A stretch of DNA of 64,000 nt, taken from NCBI RefSeq assembly GCF_002072215.1, contig NZ_JXMW01000003.1, positions 186,001 to 250,000 of the forward strand, given 5' to 3'. The notes below the pieces were generated by a model. That model saw only the letters and a list, made by a program, of their open reading frames with translations. It had not been told where the DNA came from and made no database searches. Shown here piece after piece: positions 49,771 through 58,668 of this stretch. Position 1 is the first letter of the stretch, and each line of letters opens with the position of its first letter. Position numbers and translations under genes: made by a program. The DNA comes from Methanobrevibacter arboriphilus JCM 13429 = DSM 1125 (GTDB taxonomy: Archaea; Methanobacteriota; Methanobacteria; Methanobacteriales; Methanobacteriaceae).

Positions 49771-51480
49771 ATGGAATACATAATTAAAAATGGTATCGTT
49801 TATGATCCTACTAATAAAGTAGATGGGGAAAAGAAAGACGTAATGTTTAAAGATGGTAAAATTGTTGACAGCGTCTCTTCTGATGCTAAAGTGTTAGATG
49901 CAACTGATAAAGTTGTAATGGCTGCTGGTGTTGATCCTCATTCTCATATTGCTGGGCCAAAATTAGTTGTAGGAAGATTATATAGGCCTGAAGATTCAAG
50001 AAAAGGGATTAAACCTAAAACAGCTACTACTCGTGCAGAGACTGGATTTTCTATACCAAGTTGTCCGACAACTGGTTATAGATATTCTAGAATGGGGTAT
50101 GGAACTGTTGTGGAAGCAGCTATGCCTCCTTTGGAAGCAAAACACACTCATGAAGAGATTTTAGCAATTCCTAATCTTGATATTCCAGCATTATCATTAT
50201 TTGGTAATAACTGGTTTGTATTAGAATATGCAAAAGAAAATAATATTGATGATTTAGCTACTTTTATTTCAAAGTGGTTAAAAATCACAAGAGGTTATGG
50301 AGTTAAAATAGTAAACCCTGGTGGTAGTGAAGCTTGGGGTTGGGGTATGAATGTACATGGGTTAGATGACCCTGTTCCTTATTGGGATGTTACTTCTCGT
50401 GAAGTTATCCATGCATTAGCAGAAGCTAATGAAAAGTTAGGACTTCCACATTCAATTCATCTCCACCCTAATGATTTAGGCCATCCAGGTAATTATAATA
50501 CTACAATAGACACTATGGATCTTATAAAAGATATATCCAAAAATTCTCCTGTAAGAGATCAAACTGTTCACATGACTCATATTCAATATCACTCTTATGC
50601 TGGAACTAACTGGAGAGATTTTGAATCTGGTGCTGAAGATGTGGCAAAATTCATTAATAAAAATGATTATGTTACTTGTGATGTTGGTCAAATCACTTTA
50701 GATGAAACCACTACCATGACAGCAGATGCTCCTATGGAATTTGATCTTCATCAATTAAATGGGCTTAAATGGGCTAACAAAGATATTGAACTTGAAACAG
50801 CTGCGGGTATTGTTCCATTTATTTATTCTGGAAGAAACAGTGTACACTCTGTACAATGGGCTATTGGTCTTGAAATGTTTTTAATGGTTGATAATCCATG
50901 GCAAGTCATGTTAACTACTGACAGTCCTAATGCTGGTCCTTTCATAAGATATCCTAGAGTTATTTCTTGGTTGATGAGTAATAAACGCAGAACTGAAATG
51001 ATTGAAAATGGTGAAGTTCATAAGGCTGTTGGAAGAAAATCAGTTCTTGCAACTTTAGATCGTGAGTATGACTTTAATGAAATTGCTACTATTTCAAGAG
51101 CTGCTCCTGCTAAAGCTTATGGATTTACTGATAGAGGTCATTTAGGTGTTGGAGCTAGAGCTGATGTAGCTGTATATGATATTAACCCTAATGATATTGA
51201 TCCTTCTAAAGAGTATGAAACTATTGAACATGCATTTGGTAATGCTAATTTAACTGTTAAAGATGGTCAAATTATTGTTCAAAATGGAGATATTGTTTCT
51301 ACTAAAGAAAGTCAAACTATCTGGACTAATGTTAAAGGTATTGAAGAGAAAGAAAATGCACTTATGGAAAAAATCATGCCAGTATTTGATAAGTACTATA
51401 CTATTAAATTTGAAAATTATGTGGTACATGATCATTATGTGCATAACCCAATTGAGGTTAATGTCCAAGCAGGCAAATAG
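49771..51480 (+). CDS. fwdA: Formylmethanofuran dehydrogenase subunit A (amidohydrolase)
   Basis: A 569-residue subunit of the dihydroorotase-like amidohydrolase superfamily that condenses formate with methanofuran at a binuclear zinc site. Metal ligands are visible in DPHSHIAG near residue 56, [11 protein letters not shown] near 231 and [13 protein letters not shown] near 265. The catalytic Asp is in TTDSPNAGP near 385. ATG follows AATAGGTGATCTA and lies 12 bases after fwdB. Confidence 0.97.
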   Translation: MEYIIKNGIVYDPTNKVDGEKKDVMFKDGKIVDSVSSDAKVLDATDKVVMAAGVDPHSHIAGPKLVVGRLYRPEDSRKGIKPKTATTRAETGFSIPSCPTTGYRYSRMGYGTVVEAAMPPLEAKHTHEEILAIPNLDIPALSLFGNNWFVLEYAKENNIDDLATFISKWLKITRGYGVKIVNPGGSEAWGWGMNVHGLDDPVPYWDVTSREVIHALAEANEKLGLPHSIHLHPNDLGHPGNYNTTIDTMDLIKDISKNSPVRDQTVHMTHIQYHSYAGTNWRDFESGAEDVAKFINKNDYVTCDVGQITLDETTTMTADAPMEFDLHQLNGLKWANKDIELETAAGIVPFIYSGRNSVHSVQWAIGLEMFLMVDNPWQVMLTTDSPNAGPFIRYPRVISWLMSNKRRTEMIENGEVHKAVGRKSVLATLDREYDFNEIATISRAAPAKAYGFTDRGHLGVGARADVAVYDINPNDIDPSKEYETIEHAFGNANLTVKDGQIIVQNGDIVSTKESQTIWTNVKGIEEKENALMEKIMPVFDKYYTIKFENYVVHDHYVHNPIEVNVQAGK

Positions 51481-51498
51481 GAACTAGAGGTGTTTAAT

Positions 51499-52308
51499 TT
51501 GAAAACTATAACTTTTAATCAAAAAAAGACTTCTTCAATAGCACTTGAATTTGATGAATTAATTCCTGATGAAATTTATGGTTGGGATAAATCTGATTTT
51601 GATAAATATATGGTGCCTATTGGGAATTCCAGATTTCCACTTTCTGATTACTTTGATGTAGAAGTGGAAGGAGAAGCTGATTCTCCTGCTCAAGTTAAAA
51701 TGGTTCTTAATGGAGATTTGGGTAGAGTTAAGTATATTGGTGCTAAGATGACTGATGGTCAAGTTATTGCTAACAGTAGTGTAGATCTTCACTGTGGTGC
51801 TGAAATGGCTGGAGGTAGCATACTTGTTAATGGTGATGCTGAAAGTTATGCTGGCAGGGAAATGACTGGTGGAAATCTAGAAATCATTGGTAATGTAAAA
51901 GAATTCTGTGGTGCTTCTTATATAGGTGATTGGAGAGGTATGACTGGAGGAATCATTACTATTCATGGTAACGCTGGAAAGCAGTTAGGTGAATGTTTAA
52001 CTGGTGGGGAAATACATGTTAAAGGTAACTGTGATATTCTCGCCGGTATTCACATGAACAAAGGTCTTATTCAAATTGATGGTGATGTCACTAGATGGCC
52101 TGGTGGTCAAATGCAAAATGGGGATATTGTTATCAATGGAACTCTTTCAAGATTCCTTGAAGGTTTTGAACAAGAAGAAGTTGTTAAAAATCCAACCATT
52201 GCTGGAAAATCTTTTTCAGGAAATTATATAAAGTTTACTGGGGATATTGCTAGAAATGGTAAAGGAAGTCTCTATTTAGCTGCAGAAAAAAATAGACATT
52301 TGCTCTAA
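51499..52308 (+). CDS. fwdC: Formylmethanofuran dehydrogenase subunit C
   Basis: A subunit of about 269 residues with the beta-helix fold of the GltB C-terminal domain. Repeated GxxxGxxM/T-like segments give this away: [44 protein letters not shown] and [14 protein letters not shown]. It packs against FwdA and helps form the complex. GTG 51490 overlaps the AGAGGTG ribosome-binding site, so TTG 51499 ([10 protein letters not shown]) is more likely to be the start. It is the last gene of the operon. Confidence 0.95.
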   Translation: MKTITFNQKKTSSIALEFDELIPDEIYGWDKSDFDKYMVPIGNSRFPLSDYFDVEVEGEADSPAQVKMVLNGDLGRVKYIGAKMTDGQVIANSSVDLHCGAEMAGGSILVNGDAESYAGREMTGGNLEIIGNVKEFCGASYIGDWRGMTGGIITIHGNAGKQLGECLTGGEIHVKGNCDILAGIHMNKGLIQIDGDVTRWPGGQMQNGDIVINGTLSRFLEGFEQEEVVKNPTIAGKSFSGNYIKFTGDIARNGKGSLYLAAEKNRHLL

Positions 52309-52314
52309 TTTAAC

Positions 52315-52356
52315 CAACTTTCTTTTTTATTTTTTTTATTTTTTTTTTATTTATTA
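52315..52356 (+). terminator. T-rich terminator after fwdC
   Basis: A run of T with few interruptions (TTTCTTTTTTATTTTTTTTA, then another ten Ts) starts about 10 bases after the fwdC stop. Archaeal termination needs only U-tracts, so this is a good end for the fwd transcript. Confidence 0.6.
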
Positions 52357-52764
52357 ATATTTATTAATTGCAATTAAGGAGATATATTAATTTTAATATG
52401 ATATTTTTATATTTATTATCATTTTTAGAATCTTATTCTAAAAAATTATCCTGTAAAATCTAAAATTAGAAAATTTAAAATAGTTATTAGAATAATTATT
52501 AAAATAATTAAAACATATTATATTATATAGATTTAGATATGATATTTTAAAAATATGATATTAAAATTAATAGAGTCAATAATTAATAGGATCAAATAAT
52601 TAATTTGATCAAAAATAATTAATATGATTAAATAGTTGAGATGATAAATAATTAATTAGTTAAATTTATTAATTTAGTAGATTTATATAAATCAACAATT
52701 TTTAGATGTTAATGACTGATAAAAATTATTTTATCAATTATCCAATCTGGATTAAGTGATATTT
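52357..52764. other. AT-rich spacer before two paralogous genes
   Basis: AATTAATATGATTAAATAGTT-like degenerate repeats (about 52560-52660) without coding potential. It probably holds the promoter of the following pair. Confidence 0.45.
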
Positions 52765-53058
52765 ATGAAAGAAGAAATTGTTTTAAAGCCTGATGAAGCT
52801 TTAGAATATGTTAAATTGAATGTAAAAGAAGAAGATGTGTTAGAATTATCTTATAATAGAGTTTATGCTCCAGGAGATGTCTTAAACATACAAGTTGAAG
52901 AAGAATTTGGGGAAGAAAACGTCATTGTTTCTTTACATTTAAATGGAGAACTTGTTAGTGATGTTGTTAGAGTTAATTTAAATGACATTAAAGATGATTT
53001 ATTAGAAATAGGTCATATTAGTGGTGAAAAAGAGACTATTATTGTTATTGAAGATTAA
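52765..53058 (+). CDS. Small hypothetical protein, paralogue A
   Basis: A 97-residue acidic soluble protein of unknown function, starting MKEEIVLKPDEALEYVKLNV. It aligns along its full length with the next gene: both have DALELSYNRV-type (VLELSYNRVYAPGDVLNIQV here), then alternating hydrophobic strands and an IIVIED-like end. The predicted fold is mainly beta with an N-terminal helix. ATG 52765 follows AAGTGATATTT. The gene is 24 bases from its paralogue. The position behind the fwd operon may mean it serves formylmethanofuran metabolism, but this is a guess. Confidence 0.75.
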   Translation: MKEEIVLKPDEALEYVKLNVKEEDVLELSYNRVYAPGDVLNIQVEEEFGEENVIVSLHLNGELVSDVVRVNLNDIKDDLLEIGHISGEKETIIVIED

Positions 53059-53082
53059 TAAATGATATATGTGGGTGAGATT

Positions 53083-53394
53083 ATGAATACAACAGAATTT
53101 GAAATGGACTGTGATAAAGCTATTGAGTATATTAAAGAAAATGTTCAGATTTATGACATATTAGAACTTTCTTATAACAGGGTTTTCACTCCAGGGGAAG
53201 TTTTAAATATTGATACTTCTGAGTATAATGGTAAAAGTGGTTTAAAAGTTGTTATTCATGTTTCTGAAGATACGTTTACCTCTACTGTTGAGGTAGATCT
53301 TGAAGAAGTTAAAGAAGAGTTGATTGAAGTTATTCATATACCACAAAATAAAGATGAAAAAATAGTAATTATAATTGATAAATGTGATATGTAG
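53083..53394 (+). CDS. Small hypothetical protein, paralogue B
   Basis: A 103-residue paralogue of the preceding protein. The shared core is ILELSYNRVFTPGEVLNIDT, then VVIHVSEDTFTSTVEVDLEE and the strongly hydrophobic end KIVIIID, finishing CDM. Compared with paralogue A it has an N-terminal MNTTEFEMDCDKAIEYIKEN. ATG 53083 follows GGGTGAGATT. The two most likely arose by tandem duplication and may pair with each other. Confidence 0.75.
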   Translation: MNTTEFEMDCDKAIEYIKENVQIYDILELSYNRVFTPGEVLNIDTSEYNGKSGLKVVIHVSEDTFTSTVEVDLEEVKEELIEVIHIPQNKDEKIVIIIDKCDM

Positions 53395-53589
53395 ATATTT
53401 AATAATTATATTTAATTAATTTACTCTTTTTATTACTCTCTTTATTTATTAACCTTCTTCGCTTATTAACTTTCTTTGTTTATTAAACTTTGCTTATTAA
53501 TCTTTTTTATTAACTTTTTTGTTTATTAACTTTCTTTATTATTTTTTTTTGTTTAATCTAATTCTATTTTATCCTATATCTTATATATT

Positions 53590-54699
53590 TTAATTTTTAA
53601 TCTTTTTATAGTTATATTTGTCTAGTATTGTAACATTCAATGATTTAAAACTTATATAAATTTCTTTATTTAACTTAACTTTTAAAACATCAGCAGAACT
53701 CTTTGTTAAAAGTCCTCTAAATATATCTCCTCCCACATCAACACTAACTAAAACAGTTGGCCCTGTTTCTTTAATATCTACAATTTTTCCTTTCAGCTGG
53801 TTTTTAGCTGATGATTCAAATTTTTCATTAGAAAATATAATGTTTTCTGGGCGAACAGCAATTAAAATTTTCTCTATTCCTTTTTCTTTTATCTTTCCAG
53901 TACATTCTGTGTCTGAACTAGTAATTAATGAACCACTATCTAATTTTACAATTATTTTTTCTGAGTCTGCATCAACAACTTTTCCTTCAAATATATTGCG
54001 AACTCCTACAAAATCAGCAACAAAATTGTTTTCTGGTTTGGAAAATACTTCATGGACAGAGGCCAATTGCTGAACTTTTCCATCTTTCATCACACCAACT
54101 CGATCTGCTAAATTCCAGACTTCATTAAAATTATGTGTTATGTGAATGACTGTTGTTTTATAGTCCTTCACTATGTGTTTAATCATCGAAGTTAATTTTC
54201 CTTGTGTTGTAATATCAAGTGCACTAAAAGGTTCATCCATCAGTATTATTTTTGGCTCTACAATAAGTGCTCTTGCAAGGGATGTTCTCTGTGCTTCCCC
54301 TCCACTTAATGTATTTATGTCACGATGAAGTATATGGGAGATTTTCATCTTTTTAGCTATATCCTTTATTTTTTCATCAATTTCTTCATCTGAAAACTTT
54401 TTTTTAGCTCCATAAGCAATATTTTCATAAACATCCATATTCGGAAATAGAATATTGTCTTGATATACTATTCCTATTCCTCTATCTTCGGGATGTAAAT
54501 TATTAATTATATTACCATTTAACTTAATTTCACCTTTATTTGGAGAATAAAAACCAATAATAGTTTCTAATAGGACGGATTTTCCACTTCCTGTAGGTCC
54601 AATGAGTATTACATATTCTCCTTCATGGATACTAAAATTTATATTTTTTAATATAAAATCTCCTAAATCTACAGTTAAATTTTTTATTTCTAAATACAT
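53590..54699 (-). CDS. modC: Molybdate/tungstate ABC transporter ATPase ModC
   Basis: A 369-residue ATPase. Walker A is GPTGSGKSVLLE near residue 33, the signature LSGGEAQRTSLARAL near 130 and Walker B IILMDEPFSALD near 151. The part after residue 240 has two TOBE-like domains (IFEGKVVDADSEKIIVKL, then NQLKGKIVDIKETGPTVLV), which in ModC bind oxyanion and give feedback inhibition. It is the third gene of modABC, 40 bases after modB. A role for WtpC or TupC types is also possible. Confidence 0.9.
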   Translation of the reverse strand: MYLEIKNLTVDLGDFILKNINFSIHEGEYVILIGPTGSGKSVLLETIIGFYSPNKGEIKLNGNIINNLHPEDRGIGIVYQDNILFPNMDVYENIAYGAKKKFSDEEIDEKIKDIAKKMKISHILHRDINTLSGGEAQRTSLARALIVEPKIILMDEPFSALDITTQGKLTSMIKHIVKDYKTTVIHITHNFNEVWNLADRVGVMKDGKVQQLASVHEVFSKPENNFVADFVGVRNIFEGKVVDADSEKIIVKLDSGSLITSSDTECTGKIKEKGIEKILIAVRPENIIFSNEKFESSAKNQLKGKIVDIKETGPTVLVSVDVGGDIFRGLLTKSSADVLKVKLNKEIYISFKSLNVTILDKYNYKKIKN

Positions 54700-54739
54700 G
54701 ATATCACAGAATAATAATATAGGTAATAATTACTAGTAA

Positions 54740-55522
54740 TTATAAATTACTTTCTTTTGCATATCTTTCCATCACTGCTATTGTTATGAATGATATAAGA
54801 ACTAATAGTATTCCTGCTGTAATTGCCATATCTATATCTCCTGTTGATAAATTAAGATACATTGAAACAGCAAGAGTCTCTGTTTTCATTAATATACCTC
54901 CTCCAACAAACAATACAGAAGCGAAAGTTCCGATACATCTAGCAAGCGTTATAATACTACTTGCAAAAAGTCCATTTTTAGACATAGGTAAAGTAACATT
55001 AATAAAAGTAGCAATCTCACTATATCCAAGACTCCTTGAAACAAATTCATATCTTGGATCTATATAATTGAAAGTTGAGTATAAAGTCCTTACTGCATAA
55101 GGAAGTGCAACAAAAAACTGTGCAATGATTATACCAGTACTATTAAATACAAGTTCAATTCCAGCATTTTCAAGATATGATCCAATACCATTTGACCCTA
55201 AAAACATTAAAAGAGCTATTCCTATAACAATTTCTGGAAATGCCATAGGTAAATCAATAATAATATTGAAAAATCCTTTTAAAGGAAATTCATATCTACT
55301 TAGTGTATATGCCATAGGAATACAACAAACCATAACTAATATGGCGGACACTATAGAAGTAGTTAAAGTTAGAGAAATTGCAAAAATCATTTCTTCTGAG
55401 AATAATGCATCTACGAACCCTTGAAATGTTGGTATTAGGAACATACTCCCAATAACTACAAAAAATATTATTGTTATAAATACAGTTAACCCTATAAATG
55501 TCAATTCAAATTTCGATCGCAT
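54740..55522 (-). CDS. modB: Molybdate/tungstate ABC transporter permease ModB
   Basis: A 260-residue integral membrane subunit with about six helices. The cytoplasmic EAA-like loop is seen in SRSLGYSEIATFINVTLPMS near residue 180, contacting ModC. MAYTLSRYEFPLKGFFNIIIDLP is the family block before it. It lies 177 bases downstream of modA and just before modC, all on the minus strand. Confidence 0.9.
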   Translation of the reverse strand: MRSKFELTFIGLTVFITIIFFVVIGSMFLIPTFQGFVDALFSEEMIFAISLTLTTSIVSAILVMVCCIPMAYTLSRYEFPLKGFFNIIIDLPMAFPEIVIGIALLMFLGSNGIGSYLENAGIELVFNSTGIIIAQFFVALPYAVRTLYSTFNYIDPRYEFVSRSLGYSEIATFINVTLPMSKNGLFASSIITLARCIGTFASVLFVGGGILMKTETLAVSMYLNLSTGDIDMAITAGILLVLISFITIAVMERYAKESNL

Positions 55523-55699
55523 TTTTTACCATCTTTTTACAATTTACTCAATATATTATGAATATTAGAATATTTTGTTATATAATATTAAATATTATTA
55601 GATATTAGAATATTATTAGAATATTTAAAAATATAAAATATTTAAAAAATAAAAAAGGATTTAAGATAGATTAATTAGTTATCATAGATAATTATTTAC

Positions 55700-56503
55700 C
55701 TATATTTCAAATCCCCATTCTTTCCATATTTGTTTACCTTCTTCTGAGGTAACAAACTCTTCAAATTTGTCTGCTGCTGATTTATCTTTTACAAATGAAG
55801 TTATTCCAATAGGAACAGTACTCTCTATATTTTCATCATCCGGTATTTCTATAACTTCTATTTTCCCATCGCCTTCTTTCCAAACAGTCATATCTTCCCA
55901 AATTATGGTTGCATCGACTTGTCCAGTTACTATATATGTGAGTAGCTGATTAACAGTGGTTGTTGTAACTACTACATTGGACTGGACTGAATCAGTTAAA
56001 TTATTTTTTTCAAGTATTTTTTGAGTGGTTTTACCAATAGCTGGACCATCTGCTTCACCAACACCTACTTTAACACCAGGCTTTGCTAAATCTTCAAGTG
56101 ATGTGATGTTTTTAGGATTTCCTTTTTGAACAACAATCACAGGAACATTTTTAGTTATATTTTTAACAGTATTATTTTCCATATAACCATTGTTCATAGC
56201 ATCTTCCATATATTTGTAATCAGCAGGTAAAAAAACATCACCACTTTTTTGTGTTTCGAGAGTAGCAAATAACTCTCCACTACCTCCGTATTTGGCATTT
56301 ACTTTTATATTAGGATATTTTTTATTAAATTCACTGATAAGATCTGCACCAACTTTACTAAAACCTGCACCAACTAGTACATCAATGCTTCCTTCTTCAT
56401 TTGAACCACCACTTGTAAGTGTCCCACTTACATATAATCCTGCAATAGCAATTGCTGCTATTATAACAATAATTAAAATTATTATTTTATTATTTTTATT
56501 CAT
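55700..56503 (-). CDS. modA: Molybdate/tungstate-binding protein ModA
   Basis: A 267-residue extracellular binding protein. An N-terminal hydrophobic segment (KIIILIIVIIAAIAIAGLYV, residues 6-25) anchors or exports it; no lipobox cysteine follows. The mature part has DVLVGAGFSKVGADLISEF, FLPADYKYME and PAIGKTTQKILEKN, typical of ModA-like proteins. WtpA/TupA alternatives are not ruled out. ATG follows AGTAGGAATGATTAT. A palindromic motif lies 52-68 bases upstream of the start. Confidence 0.88.
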   Translation of the reverse strand: MNKNNKIIILIIVIIAAIAIAGLYVSGTLTSGGSNEEGSIDVLVGAGFSKVGADLISEFNKKYPNIKVNAKYGGSGELFATLETQKSGDVFLPADYKYMEDAMNNGYMENNTVKNITKNVPVIVVQKGNPKNITSLEDLAKPGVKVGVGEADGPAIGKTTQKILEKNNLTDSVQSNVVVTTTTVNQLLTYIVTGQVDATIIWEDMTVWKEGDGKIEVIEIPDDENIESTVPIGITSFVKDKSAADKFEEFVTSEEGKQIWKEWGFEI

Positions 56504-56554
56504 ATAATCATTCCTACTTTTTTTTTAAAAAAATATGTCAATTGTGAAATATTT

Positions 56555-56571
56555 TTCATATCGGATATAAG
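56555..56571. promoter_or_regulatory. Candidate Mo/W regulatory site upstream of modA
   Basis: TTCATATCGGATATAAG, with the inner ATATC-G-GATAT palindrome, differs from the fdhD upstream site TTCATATCGGAATAAG by a single inserted base. Both precede minus-strand genes of metal or formate metabolism. Confidence 0.5.
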
Positions 56572-56689
56572 TTTGTATTACCTTTTATATAAGTTTTTTT
56601 ACTTAATTCTTAGTTATGCAGGTATTTAAATGATTTTTTTTATAATAATTGGTAATATTTAGGTAATATTCTTAGAAATTTCTTAACTT

Positions 56690-56902
56690 TTAGAAAAATA
56701 ACTACAAAATGAATTAACTGAAAAAAATAAGATAATTAGTAATATTGCAGGAGAAAATATTAATTTGAAAAAATAGAATGGAATTCTTAATAAAAAGCAA
56801 ATATAGAGTGAAAAAAGATTAGCAAAAGTTGAAGAAAATGTTTCTTCATTAATGAATGTTGATTATAAAGAGTTTCTTGAATTTATTAAAAAGAGAGGGT
56901 AA
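56690..56902 (+). pseudogene. Remnant of a coiled-coil protein gene
   Basis: In one frame the sequence reads LEK-stop-LQNELTEKNKIISNI, then INLKK-stop-NGILNKKQI-stop-SEKRLAKVEENVSSLMN, and ends EFLEFIKKRG followed by TAA. Each stop stands where Glu, Lys or Gln would continue a coiled coil, consistent with nonsense mutation of a once-coding C-terminus. No start or N-terminus remains. The parent protein is unknown. Confidence 0.65.
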
Positions 56903-56981
56903 AAAATAATTATTATATAAAAAAATTAATTAAAAAATTTTTTTTATCTAATATTCAGTGTTTTAAAAATGGTTAATATGG

Positions 56982-57362
56982 TTATCTTATTTTAAATGTT
57001 TTGGCCATGTGCATTAAAGTTTCTAAATTTGGAGCTCGAAGCATTGCATATGTTTTGTGCTATCTAATCTATATTTGTTTAAATTCATAAGAGTTATTCT
57101 TTTTAAGCTTCCATATGCAATTGTCCCATTAATACAATTTGAATAACTTTATAACACTTACTCCTGTTTTCCATCTGTACTATTATAAATTATACTACTG
57201 AATATCCCAACTGTACTTTTATTTATATTAAAGTTAATATCGGAAGGTATTTCAACTTGTATATTTTCTTCTGTAAATGTGTTGTGGTATTAGCAACTAT
57301 GCTCCAGTTGCTATAGCTATTATTAAAATTGCTATTCCAATTATTACTATAAATTTTTTCAT
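56982..57362 (-). pseudogene. Degenerate small secreted-protein gene
   Basis: Starting at 57362 the frame gives a signal-peptide-like MKKFIVIIGIAILIIAIATG, then a TAG stop. The next frame continues with TEENIQVEIPSDINFNINKS, then TVGIFSSIIYNSTDGKQE and stop. Another piece closer to the end reads YAMLRAPNLETLMHMAKTFK with the final stop at 56982. At least two frameshifts and several stops are needed to join them. It resembles the small exported proteins found in Methanobrevibacter, now decayed. Confidence 0.65.
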
Positions 57363-57534
57363 ATTATGTTTATCTCTTAAAAAAATAATATTTTTTTTCT
57401 ATTTAATAATATATTTATTAGATGTTCGTATATAACCTTATATATTTAATTCTTAGATTAGTTTTCATATACTCCTTTGGATTAATTATATTTTATATTA
57501 TCATTATACTTTTTTAGTGTAGGGGATGATTATT

Positions 57535-58380
57535 ATGAAAACTGTTGAAAATATATTTGATGTAATAATCCAACAGGAAGGTACATTATTTAAACAATCA
57601 GAAGTATTTACATTAGAATATTTACCAGAAATATTAAGATTTCGTGAAAAACAATTAAGAGCTATGATAAATCATAGTAGACAATTAAACAGTGGTCATG
57701 CTCCAACTAATATGGAAATTACAGGGCCATATGGAACAGGTAAAACAACAGCTGTAAAGAAATATTTTGAATTAGTAGAAAATAAATTCAATGTAGCAAC
57801 AGCTTATATTAACTGTGAATTTGATAAAACAGAAAACCAAATGCTAACAAAAATCTATAATAAACTATATAAAAAAAGTGTTAAAACAGGAGTAACAACT
57901 AATATTCTTAAAAATAAGATAGTTAACCATCTTGGCAAAACAGAAAAAGTATTAGTGGTTTGTTTAGATGATTATGGATCAAATAAAATATCTGGTGATG
58001 ATATTGATCAGATAAACAAAGTTATGTACACTTTACTCAGAGCTCATGAAATCGATCATAAAGCTAAAATTAGCCTAATAACAATCACCAATCGTAGGTA
58101 CATTAATTTTGTATTGTCTCAAAGTGTTGAAACAATATTCAGACCAGCTAATGTTAATTTTGACGCATATACTTTAAGTGAGATACATACTATTTTGAGT
58201 GATAGGTGTAAATTAGGCTTTGCTCGAGGAGTTATTAGTGAAGAAGTTATTTATATGGTGGCTGAGCATGCTTACCGTGAAGGAGACTTAAGAATAGGTA
58301 TAAGATGTTTATATGATGCAGGTCGTAATGCAGAACTTGTAGGAAGTAGTACTATTGAAAGAGAACACTTAGACTTCTAA
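57535..58380 (+). CDS. Short Orc1/Cdc6-like AAA+ ATPase
   Basis: A protein of 281 residues. The N-terminal LPEILRFREKQL block, Walker A GPYGTGKTTAVKK near residue 67, Walker B KVLVVCLDDYG near 135 and sensor-1 LITITNRR near 180 are those of Orc1/Cdc6 initiators. The lid with LSDRCKLGFARGVI and the sensor-2 region EGDLRIGIRCLYDAG follow. The protein ends there, without the C-terminal winged helix that grips origin DNA (full-length members have about 380-410 residues). It may be an inactive or regulatory paralogue. ATG 57535 follows AGGGGATGATT. Confidence 0.85.
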   Translation: MKTVENIFDVIIQQEGTLFKQSEVFTLEYLPEILRFREKQLRAMINHSRQLNSGHAPTNMEITGPYGTGKTTAVKKYFELVENKFNVATAYINCEFDKTENQMLTKIYNKLYKKSVKTGVTTNILKNKIVNHLGKTEKVLVVCLDDYGSNKISGDDIDQINKVMYTLLRAHEIDHKAKISLITITNRRYINFVLSQSVETIFRPANVNFDAYTLSEIHTILSDRCKLGFARGVISEEVIYMVAEHAYREGDLRIGIRCLYDAGRNAELVGSSTIEREHLDF

Positions 58381-58410
58381 TTTTTTTTATTTTTTGAGTT
58401 ATATGATGAA

Positions 58411-58668
58411 TTATATCTCGAATCCACTACTGTTGCTTAAACTTGAGTGGTTATTCTTTGAAACTTGTTTTTTTAATTTATCATGGAATTTTTCATAATA
58501 ATAATCATCATGATACTTACTATTAAGGAATTTTCTATATTCTCCAATGTTTGAATTTAATGTGTGAACAGCTCCACTAGTGAATTGGATTGATAAAACT
58601 TTTTTAATAGGGTCAAATCCAATTTTATGTATTATAGGGCTGTTTATTTGATGTTTAGGTTCGTTAAT
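58411..58668 (-). CDS. KTSC-domain-like small protein, likely AUU start
   Basis: An 85-codon frame found by direct reading. The core IGFDPIKKVLSIQFTSGAVH, then LNSNIGEYRKFLNSKYHDDYYYEKF, resembles KTSC domains (IxxVGYD, VxFxSG, then YFN). The domain is small and of unclear function, found sometimes beside mobile or phage genes. No ATG, GTG or TTG is available in frame. GGGGGTGA is placed four bases before ATT at 58668, so an AUU start is proposed. An alternative is a shifted, decayed gene, but there are no internal stops. Confidence 0.6.
   Translation of the reverse strand: MNEPKHQINSPIIHKIGFDPIKKVLSIQFTSGAVHTLNSNIGEYRKFLNSKYHDDYYYEKFHDKLKKQVSKNNHSSLSNSSGFEI

Noticed and set aside
37190-57440. 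Shared TTCGTATATA sequence upstream of fdhC (about 37190) and the Orc1-like gene (about 57424)
   Set aside because: Only about ten bases, mostly A/T, agree; the two genes have no common logic, so chance is the simpler reading.
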